A stretch of DNA of 64,000 bases from Trichostrongylus colubriformis (taxonomy: Eukaryota; Nematoda; Chromadorea; Rhabditida; Trichostrongylidae). The translations under genes and the position numbers were made by a program. Where the stretch lies: positions 45,095,551 to 45,159,550 of the forward strand of contig OZ022260.1 of the NCBI GenBank assembly GCA_963978905.1, written 5' to 3'. Shown piece by piece: positions 29,448 to 40,690 of the stretch. The number at the start of each line of letters is the position of its first letter. Within the stretch, counting starts at the first letter, position 1. Below the pieces are notes generated by a model. It was not told where the DNA came from and made no database searches. It saw only the letters and a program-made list of their open reading frames with translations.

Positions 29448-32400
29448 ACATAGTAGCTCATCATCTTCGCTTCCTCTAGCAGTTGCGCTCGGGCTTCTTT
29501 CGTTTCTTCGAAAGACTTGTCAGATCCATGACCTTCGTGAGCAATCTGTAAACAAATCGCCAAAAACATTAACTTTGCTGAAATTCTGCTGTAAGATAAC
29601 TTTTCAAACGAGTTTGCCTTTCCCTTCTTAGGCACTTTGTGTAGTGCAGTATGATCTCTCAAACACTTCGCTATTCCAGTGCATCCGTACGGCATCGTTG
29701 TGGAATCACAATGCATACTGGTCTACGTAAGCATTTCTGCGCAGTTCCATATTTCTTTTTGTGCGCGGACCAGCCATGGAAATCCACCTACGCCAGCAAC
29801 AAAGGCTTTGTTAGCCCGTACGAGCACCTGCGAGATTTCCCAAACTACGATCAAGGCTGCCAATAATCTTTACTCAGTAATATGCTTGCGCTGACTCTCT
29901 TCTTATGATATTTTCTGCTCGGTTTACGTTTCGGTAATTCGTCTCTTGGAAGCCTGGAAAGCCGAAACATATCAGTAATACAAAACTTCGAGTACCTTTC
30001 TTCAAATGACGAGAGAAAACTAAGGGTGAAACAAACTCAAGAGGCCTGCAGCGCTTATATTTCAAAAAGTGAAATGTTGGCTGCTAGAACTGCATTTTTA
30101 TGACGAGGGTGCCGCCCACTCCAACTCGTTGCCTTCGCTGGGTTTATTGACCAAACTGACTAAACTGGTTGAACTAACTATTACTAAACGAACCAAACTG
30201 AACCAAACTGACTAACATTACCAAAGTAGATGCCAGAGACTTGCGCTCTACATGTTGCCAGGCAAGATTTCAAGGATTAGCAACTCGTTGCTAGCTCATG
30301 CGTGTATCTATGATCTCAAACTATATCCCAGGAAAATCCTGGGAAATCCATAAAACGAAAAATCTGGTTGGTGCATCAAAAGTAGTGCCCAAACAACTAC
30401 TCAATTCTTCATTACCTTCTAACTTCAATGCACGCGCAGCAACCATGCCAGAACATACACACAAAACAGAACTTGCTTTCGCCAGAAATACCACCTAGGT
30501 ACATGAGATCACTTCACTGTGCAAGAGCTTCCCTTTGTTTTACATTGAACCTTTTTCCAATCCGATGCAAGCTTTTCCAAAAAAAAAGTGAAGCCAAGCC
30601 GAGCCAACCTGCTATGCTCTCCCGGCCGGGAGAGCATAGCATACGGCCCCATGGTGCGAAGTCCTGGAATAGGGGTACACACTGTCATGACTCCGCAGTC
30701 ATGATCACTAGGAAGCAGCTGGCTGCCTCTTAGTATCTGCATTTCACAACGCCAGCATGCACGCAATAAGCGTTCAATGGTCGAGCAGGCACTTTTATAG
30801 CCACCTGAAACACGGTTTGTACCGCCCATAAGTGGGTGTGCAAATACCGCGTTCGCGGGAGAAGCAAGGCAATTCAGTTCAGTGACAGTTACCGTTCGTT
30901 TAGTTACTGACTTCTCTCCCTCACTTTCCCTCTTCAGGCTCCTTTGCCCGACAAGCTGCCTTGCCGAACAAGACAAGACTAGAACAGAGTGGTGGACCTG
31001 CCACCTGTCCACAACCCACAAATCTACACGACAACGAATAATGTTAACAAGTAAAGTGTACTGTATGTAGCTAAGTTATTGTAAAATAGTCAGCCTTTGT
31101 ATAATCGCGTTGTATAATAAAGAAATTAAACAATGAGTTGTACAAGAAACTACCACAGAAATGTACAGCACAGAATGTTCGCAAAAAGTTCTTATGTGAA
31201 GTGTTCGAGCGATTACCGTTCAAACGCAAATGGCTAATTAGGATCGTTCGAATGTATTATTGCCAGCGTTTTCGCAAATGCCAAATCTCACTATATACTT
31301 TGCAAAATGACTTGACGCTTTCAAAGCCGGATCTTTCATGATTGTTCAACGCACAGTACTTTTAACAGAATGATTCAAATTGGTGAACCCACTTTAATGG
31401 CAACTTTTACTTTCTGCTCTGGAGTTCGGTAGTATATCCCTCTGTAAACGTGACAAAAATTTCCAGTGCCAAGCAAGTCCTGCAAATAATCGGTTCCATG
31501 TCTTCCCATATAAGTTCCCTACTCCACACCTTTTTCCGATCAAATACTACATTTTCGCTCTTAATTAACCATGATGGTCTTGGAATCACATGTCGCAACC
31601 GAGCATTTCCCGGTAATCTATGCCTCTGAATTTTTAGAACAATTTTTGCTAAATAGAACATTCCTATAACATTATAGTGTAAACAAACGCTGTAATACTC
31701 CACAAGGTCGTCTATTTGAGTAAAACGCGGTATAGGTAATCCATTTTTTCGTCTTGCACTCAGCTGCCACTTGCCGTTCGTTTGCCGGAAATACGAATGA
31801 AATTCAAATCATGAGGGCAACGTTGAGATACTACTCACCTCAATGCTAAATTAATCACTTCCCGCTTATCGTTGAGTATGGAAATAACATAACGAGGCAG
31901 ATGACCACTGTCTGTAGCTCGTATAAGGAAATCACCGGGCTCCTTCATAAGGCCCCTGTAATCGATCCTGATTGCAAACTACGAGTAAAGTGTGTATATT
32001 TGAGTATAAGCGCACATCACATCTTTGCGGGGTCGATAACCGTGATAATAAATCTGATCTTCTAGGTTCATCTTGTTTATTGGCCTCTCCTACAATAGGT
32101 AAGGATGAATTTAGACGTTAAAGTTGCATAATTGCATCTATAAGCACCAAGGAATACAAAGGATGGAATGCGAACACTTTCGTCTTTGGGCAGCATTCAT
32201 AGATTCATTTGCGCTGACAGAGCGTGGCTGCGTTCACAGGCAGCGAAGCAGAATGGCACGTGGAAGGTGCAGAGACTTCGTTTGTTAATGTGGCCCTACT
32301 AGGGCTGCGTTCTTCCGATCATTTCTACCTTTTATGATCTGCATTCTCCCAATCGGTACATATCTTTATCGTTTTCCGCGGATTCCGCAATTACGCAACT

Positions 32401-33634
32401 CCGCAAATTCCAAGACTATGATCGTTGCCTAAGATAATATGCGCAGAGGGCCGGAAACGAACAGTGGGTCGTATCATCAAGGGAACAGTCGCAGAACTCC
32501 GATTTCTATGACTGATGGTGGCACCAACGGATGTCTCTCATATTATATATGAACATCACTCTTCGGCAGTGCCGCGTGACACGCGAGGTACGTCAAGTAG
32601 TCAAAATGGTAGTAGAACCGCGAAAAAAAGGGGGAGTCAGGTTCAGGAATATTTTCGCCCTGCTTGGGCCACTTTAGAGATCATAGGACACAAGTACTTG
32701 CATTTATTGGCATCGCACTACCCTTTTAAGTTGCAACACGACTAACCTTTAAGGACCGAGTTGAGTTACCTCGAAGACTATGTGTGCTCATGCGTTCCCT
32801 TGACTGAAACGATGCAGCGTATTTCAACATCGCAGGAAACAGTTTGCAAATTCGCCTCACCTTTTCTTTAGAAGAAGAAAACTCTCCAGATGATCGTCTC
32901 ACTGGTTCTCGAGAAACAGACGATCCCCGTCTTAGCTTTTCTAGAGGGACTCCTTTTTCTCGAGAGAAAGACCATTCCCTAGCCGCTTGCTTCAGCCATT
33001 CTCGAGAGTTGGACAACTCCTTGATGGATGTTTTGCTGATCCGGTCTATAGAGCTTTTCTTGCTTCTTGGCTCTCTAGTGCTTTTCTTTGTTGGTTCTCG
33101 AACACTCTTCCTGAAGCGATCTGTCCCGGATTTTTTTTCACCGGAAACTGCGACGCTTTTTGGGTCCACTCCATTTTCTAGAGCTCTAGCTATCATGCCG
33201 ATGGCTTTGTCGCTGGTAGATTGAGCGGGCTTCTCTGCAGATTTTTCTTTTGACGTTTTATCCCCAACCTTCATTACCCGATCCATACTGCCAAACTCCC
33301 TCGTCTTTTCGGTAGTTGCATCTGGTTCGACAGTGGTTTGATCTGGTTCGACAGTGCTTACTTCTCTTGTCATCTCCACTGTTGTTTCTTCGTCTGCTTT
33401 TACAGTGACTGCTGATCTTTTAGTCTTCGACGAGCCGCCCTTACCAACCTGATTAACTTCTGACGAATTTAACAAACCTTTAGATTTGGACTCTGACGGT
33501 AGTTTCTTCGAGAGAACTTCTGTTGGGATCAATTCTTGAGTGGCGCAAACATCTAAGTCCTTTGGTAACTTTTTTTCCTTGAGAGCCTGACCATTTCTCA
33601 CATTCTTCACGTCTTCCACCGCTATTGTGCAGCT
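29448..33634 (-). CDS. Fer-type tyrosine kinase, 5' part (SH2 and N-lobe), cut by the BEL insertion
   Basis: Exons on the minus strand: 32,861-33,634 (258 residues, Ser/Arg/Lys/Glu-rich, probably disordered), 32,016-32,089 (DQIYYHGYRPRKDV, SH2 start), 31,839-31,967 (GDFLIRATDSG with the FLIR phosphotyrosine-binding Arg, PRYVISIL), 31,689-31,785 (TNGKWQLSARR, DDLVEYYS), 31,530-31,625 (VIPRPSWLIKSENV linker), 31,393-31,479 (GTGNFCHVYRG glycine loop and VAIK lysine), 29,448-29,545 (HEGHGSDKSFEETKEA, alpha-C Glu in EEAKMMSYYV). The last exon stops at the BEL LTR and resumes at 21,406. Joined across the insertion the exons total 727 codons plus stop with all phases consistent. The exon at 31,785 is preceded by CG, not AG. 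No start ATG was found; the acceptor TTTTTAG at 33,635 implies at least one upstream exon or spliced-leader addition. Confidence 0.85.
29546..31392. other. Kinase intron (1.85 kb) with low-complexity repeats
   Basis: Lies between the VAIK exon and the alpha-C exon. Contains AACCAAACTGACTAA-type short repeats at about 30,145-30,225 and a perfect 32-bp palindrome at 30,610-30,641. No other gene seen. Confidence 0.6.
30610..30641. repeat. Perfect 32-bp palindrome
   Basis: The half-site TGCTATGCTCTCCCGG is followed directly by its reverse complement. A weaker palindrome (TCATGACTCCGCAGTCATGA) and a GGGGTACACAC block like MITE A termini follow within 80 bp, so a MITE remnant is possible. Confidence 0.7.
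32340..32420. repeat. Single arm of the CCGCAAATTCC repeat
   Basis: CTCCCAATCGGTACATATC followed by TTCCGCGGATTCCGCAATT-type units resembles the foldback repeat at 45,050-45,390. Intergenic to the kinase exons at 32,089 and 32,861, i.e. inside an intron. Confidence 0.5.
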
Positions 33635-33789
33635 CTAAAAACGAACATTACAAGCAGCGAGGACTTGTGAAATGAGCTTCAACCACGGCACAGCCGCTCG
33701 ACTCTTAAAGCTTTTGAATGAATAACCTTACGCTCCGGACACGAGTTGTTTCTACCCGCCTATCGAGGTCATGCCTCCGTCGAGGAATC

Positions 33790-34970
33790 CTCGACAGGGA
33801 GCGGGGTCGTGTTTGGTCTGCTGAGAGGGGGAGGGGGTCGTAATCTGAGATAGGCAGTGATTAACGAAATTTTTCAGGCTGAGGGTACAAAGTGTAAAGG
33901 GGGATATGTGATAAAAATGACTTGATGGGTTCGAACCCGAATCTAATTCAACTTATTCATCATAGAAACTTCATGTATGGCGCGATCCATACGAAACCGT
34001 CCATACCAATAATCCTTTCGTAAATCTGCTAACACCGAAACCACGTACAGAGACACCTCCGAAATTCATGGATTAACCGTGGAAAGCGATACCTGTTATT
34101 CAACCACCACCGTGGTTGAATAATCTAAAAACTATGGGTTGAAAACGAAAAATTAGCTGATATGGACTTCTTTCACATCTTACTACGATTGCAAGCACTT
34201 ACACTGGTGCTAACAAGACACTATGCGAACCGGAAAAGATTTGTATTCACCAAGAATGGGAAGGAAACCCTCATGCCTGGCGCATCCCGCAACGAGGCCA
34301 GCCAAGGCCAACCATTCTCTCGTTGGTCTTCTGAGAGCATAAGATGCGTATCGGAGGCGTGACAGACACAACGGATCATTTTCTCCAAAGATACGAGGGG
34401 AGATCATAATGCGACAAAAAAAATTCCTCCAGTAGCTTCTCCCTAATCACTTCCTTCATTTCAGAGATATGGTGTTATACAGGTAGTCATTTGAAAGCGG
34501 CATCCTCGTAGACGTCGAACAACAAGACGAAGCACTCACATGGTTGAGTTTGAAGGAAGTCATGACCATTTGAAGTGAAACACTTCGAAATTCTCCTCGA
34601 CTGGATACCCGTATCGAGAATCGCAGCCTCCATGGGAACCAAGTGGCAAGTAGATTGGTCTAAGGAAGTTATTAAGAAAACAGTTCACAGTACATCGAAA
34701 GGTGGAGTCTTGGTAAAGTTTCAGGTATTCTAAAAATTCCGAGTTTGGCATGGAGAAGATACCGCGCCCTATCGCTACTGCGGTAGCGACGCGGGCAGCG
34801 GAGCGGGTTACGTGGCTCCTATTCGGTTCTTATTTTCTAGGCTTCTCCTTAGTTCCAACATTTCTATTCTGGTTTTTCCATCCTGTATCCCTTCCGCATA
34901 GCTTGCATAGCTTTTAAGCCTTCTCTTTTGTCATCAAGGAAGAGCACATCGCCAATGGCCGGCAAAGCTT
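33790..34970 (+). repeat. 1.2-kb dispersed repeat (family G), copy 1
   Basis: Collinear by eye with 61,080-62,270 (same strand) and, for large parts, with the reverse complement of 59,150-60,460. Shared blocks include AAAGTGTAAAGGGG, a GGTTCGAACCC palindrome (diverged in copy 2), CGAGGCCAGCCAA, GACCATTTGAAGTGA and CATCCTKTATCCCT. No intact ORF. A short translated piece, FPVRIV plus Cys stop, recurs in two copies but may be incidental. The element type is unknown. Confidence 0.7.
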
Positions 34971-34989
34971 TTGTTTTGGAATATAAGTA

Positions 34990-36850
34990 TTAAATAGGCT
35001 CTCCTCTCTCTTCGACGCTTTTGTTTCGGAAACCGAGCCGCTACTGCTACCTACCCTTTTGTTGTGCTGACGTTAATCAAACAAGGCCTGGTCACTCTGT
35101 TCGAGAAATAGCTGTGCGAATTCGGAGAAAGTTCGGTTAGCGTTCAAAAACACGTCGGACAATGGGTTTTGTAATTACGTATGGCAACTCCACACTGTGA
35201 TACTAGATCTCCACTGGTCAACAGCCGCCGAGGATTGGTTAACGGGCAAATGTGCGGAGGGAAAACCTACCGGACGCGAGCAAGCGCGACTTCATCGTCA
35301 TTAGTCACCTGCTTTCTCCTGTCGCGTCTCTCTGTCTGCGCATTTCGCGTAGGAGAGAGCATGTGGCCAACTGTACGCGGAGTGTACTACGCATGAGTGG
35401 TAGGGAGCCAACGTTAAAGACAGCATCAGGGATAAAGTGGTTGATGGAAAATCTCTAAGAGAAGTCACTCACATAGAAACTATGGGACTGAGAAGATTAT
35501 TCATGGCGAAATCCCCGTCGAAAAGCGCGCCCCTGAGCTGTAGTGACGGCGTAGCGAATAGGAACTGACGCCTTTGATAGGTCCATCCCGCCTCCCAGGG
35601 TCTACTTTACCAAAGAATGACTGGGGCGTAGAGTAATAAGCGTTATGCAGAACGATACTCATCTATCGTATTAAAGCCGTATCGATCGAAATGACGTGGT
35701 GCTTTACGTGTAGGCTTTCGTGGTGAAAACCGCCACCGCTCAGTATCAAAGATTGGAAGGAATGAATCAATCGTATTACCCTAACGCTGCCTTCAAGCGC
35801 ACCGGGTAAATCAAAAAGAATTGGAGAAAAGCTATGGGACAGCTGATGAATAAGAGGATGAGGTGGTAGTTATCGCAATTAAGGTTCCTAATCGCAGGTT
35901 TTCGGTCAGGTTTCTAGTCACGTAGGCGTTCTTCCCTTCGGTCCACGCTATTGGCGCATGGCTTGCACTGCGAGAAAAGGTTGCAGTGTACATCAAGCAA
36001 GCTCACCAACGATATACGGCGAAGCCCCATATCAGCCCCGACGTCGAGGCTTCCTTTCCTGGCAATGTGAGTGCAACTCAGCGGCGAGTCAAGAGTCGTT
36101 TTTCACCGTGTGAGGAAGATCCCGTGTGGTGCTCACAAAGAGACCTACCCGATGAGATAGCGAACCCCAGATATATCCATACCTTACAAAGATTGATAAG
36201 GATAATTATCCCATTTGACGTTTTTGTCACCCGTAGAGGATCAGAAATGGTAGATCAGAAATGGTGGATACGTAACCATGGCGTGCTAGGTATATAGGTA
36301 GCGTTTTCGTTCTTCTATGATCATGCTAACGCGCCCCTTGGTGAAGGTCGCGACGCGAGCTAGCGCGTCGCCGTAGGTCTTCTCTCAGCACGTTTGTCCA
36401 TATATCCGCTCTAAGACTGCTCACCTTTTGCGTGTTGGACTTCTTCCCTCGTTGTGCAACATGGACCGTACAAGATTGGCAAGGTGACCCCTCCACTTTT
36501 TTGCTCTTCGAGACCGTGGTGGGAAGATCCTTTTCAGATTGAGTGCAGTTCTCTGACATCACGAGTACAAATAAAAACCTACTACCTTTCATTCTTGTTC
36601 TTATATTTATCTGATACACGTAGTATCACCCACCACATATACTACTTGAGTGATTCACGATGCGGTTTCTCGTCCTTTCACCCTTGGGCTACGTTATCAC
36701 CCAACTATAGGGATTTGGATTTTTAGTTGGGTATGAAGCAACAACGGATCTTCGTACCGTCGATTCGGAATATCCGCGATTAGGGTTCTTAGCGATGCCA
36801 CATGCCACCACATCAGTCTATCCTACTATCATACCCTATGTATATATAAT
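34990..36850. other. Intergenic, nothing recognised
   Basis: Short frames only; no domain, RNA gene or repeat family could be assigned. Confidence 0.4.
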
Positions 36851-36859
36851 GGGATAAGT

Positions 36860-36955
36860 GTGTCTCTTGGTGTGTGTGTGTGTGTTTGACCTGAAATTCA
36901 TATCTCGCGTCGCAGCAGAACAGGAACTCCGAATTTCACAAGTGATATGTTGAGT
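36860..36955. repeat. GT microsatellite plus CGTATCTCGCGTCGCAGCA-type module
   Basis: A (TG)n run is followed by GAAATTCATATCTCGCGTCG and an ACAAGTGATAT block; the same arrangement recurs at 39,320-39,420. It directly precedes the RTE relic. Confidence 0.65.
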
Positions 36956-36959
36956 CTTT

Positions 36960-38110
36960 ACATTGTGCCGCCTTCTTGAAGCCGCACGTGAACATCAGAT
37001 GCCACTGATCCTCACATTCATTGGCTTCGAAAAGGCTTCCGACAGTGTGGAACCGGAACGCGCCTGGGAAAGTCTTCGACAAGGAGGAGCTGAAGATGTT
37101 TATATTGAGACGATTAAGGCATGCTATTGGCAGTCTACGACAACGCTACAGCCTTTCGAGTGTGAGGTCGTCGTACCTCTGGAAAAAGGAGTTAGAAAGA
37201 GTGACCCTATCTCACCGAACCTCTCTGCAGCCACCCTTGAGAGTGTCATCAGAAATTGCGTGGGGAGACAAAGGAGTTCTGATAGACGGCCGAAGACTCA
37301 TCCATCTTTGCTTCGCCGACGGCACCGTTTTAATCTTTAACACCACTAGCGAAGGCAGCGGCATGCTAAACAAGCTGAACAGAAGGAGTATGCGTGTAAG
37401 CCTGAACATGAACATCAGCAAAACGAAAGTCATGCGGAACATCATTGCCGATCCAGCCCCTGTCAGACTAGGAAACATTCAGCTGGAAGACGTTGAGAAA
37501 TTTGTGTATCTCGGAAGGATGATCACGCCTTCTAACGCGCTAAAGTCGGAGCACTGCCGTCGCAGAAAAGCTGCGTGGACTGCTCTGAGCTCAATAAAAA
37601 CGGTGATAGACTCCACAAGCATTCGTCTCAACGTGCTCAGCTACTCGACTCTACAGTGCTTCCTGCCCTGTGTTATGGCGCTGAAACACGGACTCTCACC
37701 AAGCAATTATCGGACCAATTCAGGGTCGCCAAAGCTTCGTTTGAAAGAAGGCTTATAGGTCTAGCTCTGCACGATCAAAGAGAGCGACGGCTGCGTAGAA
37801 ACGACGTCAGGAACATGTCAGACTCCAAAGACTAATTGGTCCATGTCGCAAGTCTCGAACATCGTTGGGCGCGCCACTTAATATGTCGAAACGACAGGCG
37901 GTGGAGTACAAGCACGGCAGTATGGTATCGTTGCCAGTGGAAAAGGCCTATTGGCCGTCCTCCAGCACGGTGGTTTGACTGTTTCTTGAAATTCAACGTC
38001 AAAGACGACGGAGGAGAAACTGCAATTCTCTGGTCCAACCGCGCTCAAAACCGTGAAGAATGGAAGTGATGCTGGGATCCGCGCGCAGGCTGAGGAACGG
38101 ATCACCTAAG
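36960..38110 (+). pseudogene. RTE-type LINE relic (RT palm to C-terminus)
   Basis: Frames overlap to give: RLLEAAREHQMPLILTFIGF (palm, Asp motif decayed), KGVRKSDPISPNLSAATLES, then LCFADGTVLIF where the FADD catalytic pair has become FADG, VSLNMNISKTKVMRN, EKFVYLGRMITPSNALKSE, LDSTVLPALCYGAETRTLTK, and finally WKRPIGRPPARWFDCFL, the RTE C-terminal GRPPxRWxD motif. At least three frame changes separate the pieces, so it is inactive. This is the best-preserved of the LINE relics here. Confidence 0.8.
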
Positions 38111-38129
38111 TAAGTAATATATTGGGTAA

Positions 38130-38260
38130 TGAGACCCCAGCTGTGGAGGGCCGAAAGTGGTAGCAGATGATAAGGACTGATAAGGAGTGTCGAAAGGCAA
38201 ATATCGTCAAGTCCGTTTCGCTTTCCGGGGTGATCTTAGAGTGTGGACACTCACAGCTGT
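38130..38260 (+). repeat. Outlying unit of the 144-bp minisatellite
   Basis: Contains GGACTGATAAGGAGTG, GGCAAATATCGTCAAGTC and GTTTCGCTTTCC in the same order as the units at 39,425-39,960. It lies just 3' of the RTE relic. Confidence 0.55.
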
Positions 38261-38578
38261 TTAAAGGAGTGAAACGATGGACTTATCAAAGAGAGGTGTT
38301 ATCCGCTACGCCGTCACTACAGCTCGGAAGCGCACTTTTCGATGGAGATTTCGCCATGAATAATCCTCTTAGGCCCTTAGTTTCAATGTGAATGACTTCT
38401 TTTAGGGGTTTTCCAGTAACCATATCATCCCCAATGCTGTGTTTAAGCACAAAGTGCTCAGCAAGTGATCATACTTTGTACGCCGATATCGGTAACAAAT
38501 GGTTGTTTCGACTGTTAAGCTGAGGTTATACCTTGCGGCTCGTACGATCGGCAGGATCGCAAAATCGCAGATTCCTTA

Positions 38579-39122
38579 GGCCGCGGTCATACTTTGCGCA
38601 GCTGCGTTAGTTGACGCCGGCACCGGCGTCGACTAACGCAGCTGCGCAAAGTATGACCGCGGCCTAAGGAATCTGCGACGCCGGTACCGGCGTCAAACTC
38701 ACGCAACCATTTGCTAGCCGCAGACGACGGCGTCAGTAGATAATGCGCAGCGTTTGCAAAATTCTTGACCTAATCACACTACAGTATGATAATTGTGGCC
38801 GATTCGAATCTTGGCGCTGTGCCAATACACGAAGCGGCCACGATCACCATATTGGCACACTGCCAAGATTCGAATCGGCCACAATCACCATACTGTAGCG
38901 TGATTGGGTCAAGAATTTCGCAAACTCTGCGGATTATCTATTGACGCCGTCGTCTGCGGCTGGCAAATGGTTGCGTGAGTTTGACGCCGGTGGCGGCGTC
39001 AACTCACGCAGGCACCTGCGTGAATTGACGCCGGCACCGGCGTCAACTCAGGCAGGCACCTGCGTGAATTGACGCCGCCACCGGCGTCAACTAACGGAGC
39101 TGAGCAAAGAATGACCGCGGCC
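38579..39122. mobile_element. MITE family B, long multi-hairpin foldback (544 bp)
   Basis: Ends GGCCGCGGTCATACTTTGC and its inverse, flanked by TTA on both sides (38,576-38,578; 39,123-39,125), consistent with a PIF/Harbinger-type 3-bp TSD. The body is a nested foldback: a large inverted pair (about 38,676-38,850 against 38,850-39,010) carrying ATTCTTGACC and TCGAATCTTGGC blocks, plus repeated GACGCCGGYRCCGGCGTC palindromes and CACGCAGGCACCTGCGTG hairpins. The left end has a 114-bp near-perfect palindrome (38,565-38,678) that includes flanking DNA. Non-coding. Confidence 0.85.
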
Positions 39123-39319
39123 TTAGACTGCAATGCAGGCTACTGTCATGCTCTCATCTAGGTGGGCTATTTTCTCGAGTTCTTTACCACTCTGAGCCGT
39201 CAGTGGCAACGGACCAGCTTTGTGGACTAAATCGGTAAGTTTTCTCGGTAGTAAATCTGGGCTTTTTTAAATACTCGTACTTACTATCCTACTCTATATA
39301 ATTCGCTTAGTATGTCTGT

Positions 39320-39960
39320 CCGTGTGTGTGTGCGTGTGTGTTTGTGTCCGTCTGTTTGTCACGAAATTCGTATCTCGCGTCGCAGCAAAGCTGGGATGCT
39401 GAATTTTACAAGTGATATAGGGGGTACCAAGGGAACCACAGCGGTGGTGGACCGAAAGTGATGGCAGCTGATACGCGCTGATAAGGAGCCTCAAAAGGCG
39501 AATGTCGCCAAAGTCGCTTCGCCTTTCGCGTTGATCCAAGAGCGCTGACACTCATGGGAGTTTTGCGGGGTAAGACGGGGACATTAAGTTGGTGATCCAG
39601 CTTGGTAACGGTTGATAAGATTTGATAAGGAGCATGAGAAGGCAAATGTCGTCAAATTCGTTTCGCCTTTCGCGTTGATCCAAGAGCGCTGACACTCATG
39701 GATGTTTAGCAGAGTGGGATGGGGACATTCATAGGTGGCTGACCCAAACTGAATGGTTGATAAGATTCGATAAGGAGCGTGAGACGGGAAATGTCACCAA
39801 GGCCGGTTCGCTTTTGCGGCTAACAGTGAAGTGTTAACATTAACACGGGGAGCTCAATGGTGTTGTTGATTACACGGGCCCTAGTGAAACTGATAACGGC
39901 TTACATTGGCTGATAAGAACCGTTAGGAATTGGAAGGGATGAAATCCTTTACATCGCTTG
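39320..39960 (+). repeat. Minisatellite, ~144-bp unit, with GT-rich head
   Basis: After a GT-rich run (39,320-39,360) and the CGTATCTCGCGTCGCAGCA module, GATAAGG recurs at 39,480, 39,624, 39,769 and, diverged, 39,912, giving a period of 143-145 bp. Units contain TTTCGCCTTTCGCGTTGATC and GAGCGCTGACACTCATGG. The first two units are most alike; the later ones decay. Confidence 0.8.
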
Positions 39961-40404
39961 CTGCTACTGCTACATATACGACCGCTTTACAAACGCGTCT
40001 GATGCTTACTGTCATTGGGTTAACATATTCTGTTTATGTTCAGATATCACTGGCCGATGTACGACCGCTGAACTGCCTAGCGTTCCAGTAAATGGTGCAT
40101 TTCTCTTGATACTGCGATCAACATTGATAATCATGATACAACCTACATTTGTGATAGCAAAGCAAGCGGTTCACTCGGAATCACTTTATAATGCGGTACT
40201 GGCAGCAACCCTGAGTATCGACCGCTAGACCATGGAGAATTCCAAATAGTGAGGCGTGTTTACGAAAACGAAAAACATCGATAATCGGGATATGGATCTG
40301 TCATCAATGTATAGGAATTAGATGCTCAGCAGGTGAATAAATTGTTACCAATCGATGCGATCGAATAAATTTATCGATCTCTAAACTATCCGACTTCCCA
40401 AATA

Positions 40405-40690
40405 TGACCTGAACCAGTTGGCTGGCGCACACTACTGCGCGCGATTCATGTTGACAACGTGCAAAATGAGTCCGATGCAAAGCGACTGAAGTATCATAGC
40501 ACCGGAATGCCTTTTTTATCACGCCATCTTCTCTGCTTTTTTTCCAATTCAATAGCTCAGCTGAAAGCAGAGTCAAGGAAATTTCCGCTCAATTCCATAC
40601 ACAACCGTGTTTGTGCCGATCAAACCTATTTTGCACAACATCGCAATGAATCGCGCGCAGTAGTGTGCGCCTGCCAACTGGTAACTCTAT
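40405..40690. mobile_element. MITE family D
   Basis: Inverted ends of about 75 bp: AACCAGTTGGCTGGCGCACA then CTACTGCGCGCGATTCA at the left, mirrored at the right (GAATCGCGCGCAGTAGTGTG). Interior about 130 bp, non-coding. One terminal repeat of the same family stands alone at 54,424-54,475 in a helicase intron. Confidence 0.75.

Noticed and set aside
32844..33224. 126-residue plus-strand frame
   Set aside because: Antisense of the kinase N-terminal exon, which has in-phase splice sites on the minus strand.
39425..39960. CRISPR-like direct repeats
   Set aside because: Period of about 144 bp with no spacer/repeat division; eukaryotic minisatellite.
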